DNA from: Oryza sativa Japonica Group
Taxonomy: Eukaryota > Streptophyta > Magnoliopsida > Poales > Poaceae
Assembly (NCBI RefSeq): GCF_034140825.1
Contig: NC_089038.1
Coordinates: 22,801,501 to 22,865,500 of the forward strand
Direction: 5' to 3'
Length of the DNA stretch: 64,000 nt
Of this stretch, positions 56,701 through 64,000 are shown piece after piece. The notes under the pieces are model-generated. The model did no database searches, was not told the DNA's origin, and worked only from the letters and a program-made list of their open reading frames with translations. The position numbers were made by a program, and so were the translations under genes. The stretch's first letter is position 1. Each line of letters begins with the position of its first letter.

Positions 56701-58008
56701 ATTGATCTTCAGATGTCCATGCAATGTTGAAGTACATTTCGAGCAGCATCCAAGATACTTTTGAGTGATGCTATCATGCTGTCTATATCTGCATGCTTGG
56801 ACATAAAGGCCTTGCATTTTTTGTGCACATTGTTCTTCTGGAGATCACACTATGATTTTCAAGATTTTATGTGTGCATATATAAATTTTCCACACTGCTT
56901 GAGTTCTCTCTATTACTATGGAGCTAGACTCCAATGACGTGGTGTACATTAAACAAGTGCCTAACTCATGTGAATCTTATATCGCTTGCAGCCTGCAGCA
57001 AACACCTAGTTTAATGATTTTCTCTTTTAGTTTGGATATCTGTCTGCTCAACTTATCTCCTTTTTTGTAGCAATGTCCAATTTGGTGATTTACATGAGGA
57101 TAGTTCATCAGCTGTATGTTCAGCAATTAAATAAGTCAATACATTTGATGTTGGGATTTTACATTCTAGGTTCTCTGTTGTGATTGTAAATTAGTTTTTG
57201 CTATGATACTGAGCACTGATATTCAGTATGCAGCAATCAGATTGTTATCCCGTTGAGCCTTGAGTGCTTTTCATGAAATTTAATTAATTTGACCATTTTA
57301 TGATACACAGATACTATGATGAAGTTTGCGTCTTTTGAAACCGTTGTTGAGATGATATACAAATATGCAATCCCTGCCCCCAAGAGTGAGTGCAGCAAAC
57401 CACTGCAGCTCGGTGTGAGCTTTGCAGGTGGTTACATTGCAGGGGTGTTCTGTGCAATAGTTTCACACCCTGCGGACAATCTTGTGTCTTTCCTCAACAA
57501 TGCCAAGGGCGCAACAGTTGGCGATGTAAGTTTTGTAATCACCATACCATCTTCTGTAACGTGTTTGTTGGATTTATTATTTCTTGTTGCATTTACAGGC
57601 TGTGAATAAGCTTGGTATGTGGGGTCTATTTACGCGTGGACTCCCTTTGCGTATCGTGATGATCGGTACTCTCACTGGAGCGCAGTGGGGACTCTATGAC
57701 GCTTTCAAAGTGATGGTTGGACTGTAAGTGTTCCTCTTTGTTGATTCTGGCCTCTGCCAACATTGATATTGACCAACTTCAGGAAGATTTATTTGGTTTG
57801 TTCTCTTCTAGGCCAACTACTGGTGGAGTTGCTCCAACACCAGCCAAGTGATGGTTGGACTGTAAGTGTTCCTCTGTTGATTCTGGCCTCTGCCAACATT
57901 GATATTGACCAACTTCAGGAAGATTTATTTGGTTTGTTCTCATCCAGGCCAACTACTGGTGGAGTTGCTCCAACACCAGCCATTGGTGAAGAGCAGCTGA
58001 AGGCCTGA
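53730..58008 (+). CDS. MPT: Mitochondrial phosphate carrier (6 exons, 367 aa)
   Basis: Inner-membrane carrier of the MCF family (plant PHT3 group) that imports phosphate for ATP synthesis. Exons: 53730-54026, 55078-55439, 55524-55567, 57311-57525, 57599-57723, 57948-58008, giving 367 residues. Carrier signatures are visible: [16 protein letters not shown] in repeat 1, [19 protein letters not shown] in repeat 2, [20 protein letters not shown] in repeat 3, with [14 protein letters not shown] typical of phosphate carriers. The N-terminus is Ala/Ser-rich and basic, a likely presequence. The last intron and exon are duplicated in tandem (138 bp). The first acceptor (exon start 57812) would give a shorter end ([13 protein letters not shown] then stop at 57849). 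The second acceptor (57948) gives the family-like end [12 protein letters not shown] chose the second. It is divergent from the F-box gene. Confidence 0.92.
55850..56955. repeat. Intronic repeat family, four copies
   Basis: In intron 3 of the carrier gene a unit of about 130 bp recurs near 55850-55975, 56209-56340, 56490-56615 and 56819-56952. Shared markers are TTTTATGTGTGCATATAT and CCACACTGCTTGAG, then ACTCCAATGAAGTGGTGTAC. Copies 2 and 3 belong to a larger tandem duplication with a 279-bp period (56170-56448 and 56449-56715). This expansion accounts for much of the 1.7-kb intron. Confidence 0.75.
57710..57985. repeat. Tandem duplication of the last intron/exon junction, 138 bp
   Basis: Copy 1 begins at about 57710 and copy 2 at about 57848; they differ by a 2-bp indel and about two substitutions. 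Each copy contains the exon 5 end GTGATGGTTGGACT, the donor GTAAGTG, the whole intron, the acceptor and the exon start CCAACTACTGGTGGAG. Confidence 0.9.
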
Positions 58009-61000
58009 TGCTTGATTCTATACTTCCGAACTTCTAACAATTCCGTGCCAACTTGGATGATGGCGAAATAGGTTCTTAGTTTAGAAACAAAAAGGATTTT
58101 GTTGACGAATGCTTATAGTTCATTAATTCAATCGCTGCTAAAAAAAACTGAGATAAGCATGCTCAGGGCTTACAAATTATAAGGGTATTGCGGTACAGAG
58201 TTTAGGATAGTAGTATAGATGGCCATTCGATGAATGATGCTTGCGTGAATGACCGTGGCATCCTTCAATTTTTGTAGGTCTATTTTTTTTATTGCAGTAG
58301 AAATGTTGATTACGCCTTGGGCCTTGGCTCTATCTTTTGCTGGCCGGTTGTTATCGTTGTAACTCTCCGCGGTATTCGTTCTTTTCTTCAGATGTCAATA
58401 ATGCAATCTGTGTAGTGTTCCATTCAATATACCACTGTATCATATCTCTCTATTGTGCTAGTATTAATGAAGCTGTCGATAAGTATTTGACAACCGAAAC
58501 AAATAAACTTTGGACATATGAATATGAGAATTTATCCTCCCTCCTCACATACATTATCGTTCATTCCTCAACTTTCTTAACTCATCTCATTTATTTTCAC
58601 GCTCACGTTTTTCAACTGCTGGTTTTTTAGAAGTTGCTTTATAAATTCATATTAATCCATTTTTATGTGCAGCGAGTTTTCAAGCTCACCTCTGAACACA
58701 ACCTTAGTAGATGTTATCGGCTACTGAGAATTGACTGCTGTGAATGGGTTCGCTTGTAGACACGTCACCTCGCACTGGTAGGTACTGGCTGGTTTTGGTG
58801 AGTCGGTTAATCGTGCATTCCTTTGGCGTCTTACAGTTTTGTCAAAAGATAAAAATTAAGAAAGTCACGTCTCATAAAAAGTATCTCGGAGTGTCACTCT
58901 CCAACAGGCACACACTGCTTCAGGAGAACCGGATGAAGCCATACGCCAACTGAGAAAAGATCTCCAAACTCACCTATGAAAGAGCAATTTGCCACGTCTC
59001 CACGCGTGCTTCTCTAGTTCGTTTTCTGATCTTCTGTGGATATTATTACTGCATGACGTTTTGCTTGCTATGGAATGCACCTTTTCGAGCCAAGCCAACC
59101 CAACCCATGATAAATACAAAGATATAATTAGGAAATAAGTCCGAACTTATTTGTCCACGCCTATCAAAATCTATAAAGTTGTGTAAACAACAAGAAACTA
59201 TGTAAAATGTAATTGTTTAGTTAATGACATAAGGATAAAACTATAATGTTGTGGTATATAAAACCGAATAAAAAATTACTGAATACAAAACGCTTTTGAT
59301 AACGTGGGAAAACACATTTACAAAACACCTAATTCTACCAAACCTTTACAAACCGCTTGGGCTATACTCCTCCCATAGAATTTAATGGTGTGAATGGACA
59401 TGCAAGTTAATATGTCATCCGCACCTCCGTGCTAGTAGGCATATGGTTTTCGAGCGGTCTACTTCAGTTAATCATGCATCCCTAAGTTAGTACCTTGCAA
59501 ATTTTATCAAAAGATTAGAAATGAAGTTAGTACGTATAAAATATCTAGTACGAGTTTATACGAGATAATAGATAGAAAACAATTAACCTTATAGGTTGAA
59601 ATAGGATTGGAAACTTATCTTCATAAATAGTTGTAATTTTTTCTTACGCTTTTTTTAGAGGTATAGATATTTGTGCTAATTAAGAGGTAATCCATCCTTT
59701 CCAAATTGATCATCATATAAGTTTATGCACCAAGACCAAGAACAATTTAAATCACATCAATCAAGACACCATGCACATATTCTCCCACAATGCATGCATC
59801 GATTAAAACCCTATACCAATTACACCCTAGCATGCACACATTCTTCCATATTGTATTAATTGTATTCCAATGAAATCCATATCCATGCAGTTATATGATG
59901 ATTAGAAATTTTGGATTTTATTACATGATGATCAATTTGGGAAGGAGGGAGTATATACCTTTAGGGTGGAGATATATTCTTCGGACTAACACTATGAGTA
60001 TATATACCTCTCTATACCTCATAACAACTTAAAGTTTTGTAGTGCTAATCATAAACTTATATTTTTCAATCAGTTAAACTAGTTTAATTTTTTTACCTCA
60101 TATATTATGAGAATGTATATACTTTTGCAATGGAAGAAAACCTCAAAAAACAATTCCCTTTAGAATTAACGGTGAGAAGGTCCCAGTTCAAACGTTGGAC
60201 ATGTAATCTCAATATATATGAGTATTTAGTTCTCAATTCTGAATAAAATTTACATTTGAAACACGACCAAAGAGCCAATAATTAGCTTGTCTAGGCAGTT
60301 GGCCAAGCTTAACACCGCCGCAATAAAATTACCATGATACTAATTTTTAAGACGAAAACCACGTACCATAATGTAATGTTATAACAAAGAAAAATCTACT
60401 CCATTGTAAGTGATACCCCCATGAACTGTGTTCCACAATATTTTGATCTCCACCATAAGTCTTTCAATTCTCTAATTATTTGATATATGCCTAATAAACC
60501 ATGAAAAAAATAAACTAAGCAACCAAGAGTAATTTATTAGCACAAACATTAACAGTGTTCATAGCGGATTAAAAGCCAATGCTAAAAATATTACAAACTT
60601 TAAAATAAACTAAAAATTATGTTTCAAAATTTAAATTTTGGATCCAGTTGACGACGAGAGACTAGCAGTTTACTGCTTTGAATACTCTGGTAAAAACCGG
60701 TGCACCGCTCTTCTTCTACAAATGGACAACTAGGTTTTCGGCTACCGTTCTACACGGCCACACATGGTTAGCCACCCAGCGGTCCGCGCACAGAAGATGG
60801 TGAGAACCTGGCAAGATAAAATCCTGAGCCAGCGTCATCCGACCTTCCAAATGGAATCAGGCGATTGGCTGCGGTTCCTCCTCCCTCCACCACCACACCA
60901 CCACCGGTCGCCTACTCGCCTTCGCCTTCCCTCCTCTCCTCCCTTCCACGACCGCAGCCCAAAACTTCTAGAAGCAACCGCCGCGAGCTTAACTGCTAGT

Positions 61001-61143
61001 ACTACTAACACCTCACCTACCTCCCTCCCCCGCCATTGCTCCGTCTCCGCTACACGCGAAGAGCTTCACCTGACTCTCGCTTGACGTGCTAGTTAGTAGT
61101 AGCTCTCGATCGAGGCGCGGTCGTCCGTCGAGGGCGCGTGGCC
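58009..61143. other. Intergenic, 3.1 kb, no gene seen
   Basis: 3' region of the carrier gene followed by AT-rich spacer and, from about 60760, CT-rich sequence that may be the 5' leader of the ZEP gene. I recognise no element with paired ends here. Confidence 0.45.
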
Positions 61144-61640
61144 ATGGCGCTCCTCTCCGCGACCGCCCCCGCCAAGACGCGCTTCTCGCTCTTCTCCCAC
61201 GAGGAGGCGCAGCACCCGCACCCGCACGCGCTCTCGGCGTGCTGCGGCGGCGGCGCCAGCGGCAAGAGGCAGCGGGCGCGGGCCAGGGTGGCGGCGGCAA
61301 TGCGGCCGGCGGACGCGGCCGCCTCCGTCGCGCAGGCGGCGTCGCCGGGCGGCGGCGGCGAGGGCACGCGGAGGCCGCGGGTGCTCGTGGCCGGCGGCGG
61401 CATCGGGGGGCTGGTGCTGGCGCTGGCGGCGAGGCGGAAGGGGTACGAGGTGACGGTGTTCGAGCGCGACATGAGCGCGGTGCGCGGCGAGGGGCAGTAC
61501 CGCGGGCCGATACAGATCCAGAGCAACGCGCTCGCGGCGCTGGAGGCCATCGACATGTCCGTCGCCGAGGAGGTCATGCGCGAAGGCTGCGTCACCGGCG
61601 ACCGCATCAACGGCCTCGTCGACGGCATCTCCGGCTCCTG
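61144..61640 (+). CDS. ZEP: Zeaxanthin epoxidase, first exon (partial gene)
   Basis: Plastid FAD-dependent monooxygenase that converts zeaxanthin to violaxanthin, in the xanthophyll cycle and abscisic acid precursor pathway. Exon 1 encodes 165 residues plus two bases and ends SGSW with the donor TG|GTACGCC. The N-terminal 50-70 residues look like a transit peptide (MALLSATAPAKTRFSLFS, Ser/Ala/Arg-rich). The FAD-binding GxGxxG block follows (RVLVAGGGIGGLVLALAARR), then VFERDMSAVRGEGQYRGPIQ and INGLVDGISGSW. The N-terminus matches my memory of rice OsABA1. No exon 2 (expected to begin with a Tyr-Val/Ile-Lys-Phe-Asp block) is found before the window ends, so intron 1 exceeds 2.3 kb, or this is a lone duplicated exon. 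Confidence 0.9.
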
Positions 61641-61889
61641 GTACGCCACTCCCCTCCCCTTCCCTTCTCTTTTCCCTTTTCGGATGAAACCATCCGGTTG
61701 CATCAGACTCCAGTGAGCAATGTCTTCGTAAGTTCGTACTCGTACAGTCGTACTGCACCACAGTGTAACTAAAAACATTCATTTCAGTCACGCCATCGTG
61801 TGTTTAATTAACGATTCTGACCATAATTAAGGGCTTAATAATAATCACCTCGCGGCTGCAACCCTAGCAGTCAGACTATGAGTCCTGAA

Positions 61890-62213
61890 GGGTGTGTTTA
61901 GTTCTTTGGGTGTAAAATTTTTAAAGTATACAGATACATTCGAAGTATTAAACGTAGACTAATAACAAAACAAATTACAGATTATATCTATAAACTGTGA
62001 GACGAATTTATTAAGCCTAATTAATCCGTCATTAGCAAATGTTTACTGTATCATCACATAGTCAAATCATGACGTAATTAGGCTAAAAAATTCATCTCGC
62101 AATTTACATGTAAACTGTGCAATTGATTTTTTCCCCACATTTAATGTCTTATACATATGTCCAAACATTTGATGTGATGTTTTGGCCAAAATTTTTTGGA
62201 TCTAAACAAGGCC
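61890..62213. mobile_element. MITE (TGTTTAGTT family), 324 bp
   Basis: Begins GGGTGTGTTTAGTTC and ends GATCTAAACAAGGCC, with internal GAGACGAATTTATTAAGCC. It is a more diverged relative of the copies at 10411-11098 and 43487. It lies downstream of the first ZEP exon. Confidence 0.65.
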
Positions 62214-62715
62214 ATGTAGTTATAATTTTGATCCACGTTTTAATACCAAAATTTTACTCTGAATCATCCTCTAACTAATATTTTCACTTTAGATAAGATT
62301 ATCGTTGTTGTACTTTGGATCATCTAAATCATTTCTCTGGCTGCATCTACCATCTAATCTTGCAAAGAATAGCCTATATGTATGTCAGGAATATTATCGG
62401 TTTACATGTACCGATGTAGTTAAAATTATTTATACGCTCGAGAGAAGTTTTTGAGGTGGTTCAAACTAAAATAAAGATAGCTAAAGTGAAAAAATCGTTT
62501 AAAAGACACTACGTTCAAAGTGATTTTTTTAATACGGGTGACCGTAAACGTATTTTACTCTTTTGTTTACTCGAGTCTCCAGCATGTTACTTGTGCAGTT
62601 GCTAGGCGCGCCGCTGATCTCACGAACACACGTGGTGCGACGCCGCTTAGGCCAGGCGACCCACGTTGGAGCCGCCCCACCAGCCACGGCAAATTGAAAA
62701 GAAAAACACCTGGTT

Positions 62716-63155
62716 AGAGCAAGTTTAACAGTATAGCCCACTACTATCTCCAAATCATCTATAGCCAATGTAATAGCTAATTCATATAATAGGGCTTACT
62801 ATACTATCAATAGCTGGTCCCATTTGTCATAAATGTCTTGGAGCCTGTGCTGCAGCTCTGTAGTCAACTACTCTTCTCTCTCTTCTTTTATCTCTTTAAA
62901 ATATGTTTATAGCTGGTTTAGAGCAGGTACAATAGCAGGCTATAAGCTAAACTATAAATATATTTTAAAGAGATAAAGGAGGAGAGAGAAGAGTAGCGGG
63001 CTATAGATATGTAGCCAGCTGCAGTACGAACTCTAAGATGTAATGTGGGTATGATAGGTAGGACCGGGTATTAATAGTATAGTAAGCAATTATATGAATT
63101 GACTATTAGATTAGATATAGATGAATTGAAGCTAGTAGTGGGCTATACTAGCTCT
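62716..63155. mobile_element. Two MITEs in head-to-head inverted arrangement
   Basis: 62716-62919 (forward) and 62920-63155 (reverse) are the same family as 1434-1626. Matching markers in opposite orientation are AGAGCAAGTTTAACAG/inverse, TTTAAAATATGTTTATAGC/inverse and the CTCTTCTCTCTC/GAGAGAGAAGAG block. They form an inverted repeat of about 440 bp between the two ZEP-type first exons. Confidence 0.75.
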
Positions 63156-63602
63156 CATCAGTCAGCTGGTCGGCGTCGGCGTCGTCGTCGCTGCTTTCCC
63201 CTTCTCCTGGCCCCGCCGGCGAGCAACCCGCGCCCGCCACGTACGCGCGTCCCACTTCCCCCCACCCCACACGCTGCTCCACTACGCGCCGAAAGGGTGA
63301 AACCACCCATCCGGCCCTTCCATTCCGCGGCGGGTGCCTCCAATTCGTCGAGCACGAGCGAGTGAGCGACATGGCTTCTAACACACCAATTCGTCGAACA
63401 CTTCCGATCGTCTTCTCTGTCTCCGTGTGAGTATTGACCTCAGGCGCCGCGACGTCTGCAAGAGTAGTCAGATTCAGGAGATGCTCGTTGGGTAGAGCGG
63501 ATCGGAGAGTCACTGTCACAGTAGCGCTTCTGCTCTTGCTTCTCGGATCCCACCACCCAAGAAGAGCTTTGCTTTGCTCCCGTTCCACTGCCAGTGCCAG
63601 CC

Positions 63603-64000
63603 ATGGCGCCACTCCCAAGCTCCAGCTCAACGCGGGCCACCTCTCTCGTGGCGATCCCGGGCGCCTCCTGCCCCCATGGCCAGGCGCAACGCCTGCTCGC
63701 CTTCCGTCCCCCACGACGCGGGTCACAGTGGCGCGGGCTTTGCGTGTCCCGGGGGCGCCACGGGGCGACCGTCGCCATGGCAATGCCGGCGGCGCAGGCG
63801 GCGGGGCGCAGGGCGCGCGTCCTGGTGGCCGGCGGCGGCATCGGCGGCCTGGTCTTCGCGCTCGCGGCCAAGCGGAAGGGGTTCGAGGTGGTGGTGCTGG
63901 AGAGGGACATGAGCGCCGTGCGCGGGGAAGGGAAGTACCGGGGCCCGATCCAGCTGCAGAGCAACGCGCTCGCGGTGCTCGAGGCCGTGGACGCCGGCGC
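63603..64000 (+). CDS. Second zeaxanthin-epoxidase-type first exon (cut by window end)
   Basis: The open frame starts MAPLPSSSSTRATSLVAI, a Ser/Arg-rich transit-peptide-like N-terminus that differs from the first ZEP exon. The same FAD-binding block follows: RVLVAGGGIGGLVFALAAKR, VVLERDMSAVRGEGKY, RGPIQLQSNALAVLEAV. About 50 of 63 comparable residues agree with the exon at 61144, and no stop occurs to the window edge. It may be an alternative first exon of one ZEP gene or the start of a tandem paralogue. In-frame ATGs within the sequence (for example MAMPAAQAAG) would remove much of the leader. The downstream exons are not visible. Confidence 0.85.
   Translation, partial: MAPLPSSSSTRATSLVAIPGASCPHGQAQRLLAFRPPRRGSQWRGLCVSRGRHGATVAMAMPAAQAAGRRARVLVAGGGIGGLVFALAAKRKGFEVVVLERDMSAVRGEGKYRGPIQLQSNALAVLEAVDAG

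Overview
The window is plant nuclear DNA, almost certainly grass and most likely rice (Oryza sativa, probably chromosome 4). Exons are GC-rich and introns AT-rich. Stowaway- and Tourist-type MITEs are frequent, and there is a Pack-MULE. The first exon at 61.1 kb matches my memory of rice zeaxanthin epoxidase (OsABA1). Exon boundaries were worked out by hand from splice sites, reading phase and comparison between paralogues inside the window. No database or alignment was run. Species and locus names therefore rest on memory.

Layout. 1-5 kb is repeat-rich and carries a complete Pack-MULE (2988-5051, perfect 9-bp target duplication) holding decayed pieces of a GRAS gene. 5.4-23.5 kb is a metabolic block: a glutamate decarboxylase (GAD) on the minus strand, three tandem aldo-keto reductases (AKR) on the plus strand, and a second GAD on the plus strand. 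The first GAD and first AKR diverge from a roughly 500-bp region with two outward-facing TATA boxes. 24-31 kb holds an OVATE-family repressor gene (-), a DUF3537 membrane protein gene (+) and a DUF1644 zinc-binding protein gene (-). 32.8-37.4 kb is an uncharacterised 627-aa Ser/Arg-rich protein (+). 39.4-46.5 kb has two single-exon nepenthesin-type aspartic protease genes; the second has altered catalytic triads. 47-49 kb is a ChaC-type gamma-glutamylcyclotransferase (-). 50-52.9 kb is an FBW2-like F-box/LRR gene (-), divergent from a mitochondrial phosphate carrier (+, 53.7-58.0 kb). The right edge has the first exon of zeaxanthin epoxidase and, 2 kb downstream, a second diverged ZEP-type first exon that runs off the window.

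How the genes relate. GAD makes GABA from glutamate. AKRs of this class reduce aldehydes and ketones, so a link through GABA-derived aldehydes is possible but speculative. The remaining genes look like ordinary unlinked plant genes. I found no CRISPR array, rRNA, intact tRNA or recognisable LTR retrotransposon. The points most worth checking are the duplicated ZEP first exon, the 138-bp duplication that copies both splice sites at the 3' end of the phosphate carrier gene, two apparent GC-AG introns in the second GAD, the protease with altered catalytic triads, and several transposons with intact target duplications next to AKR genes.
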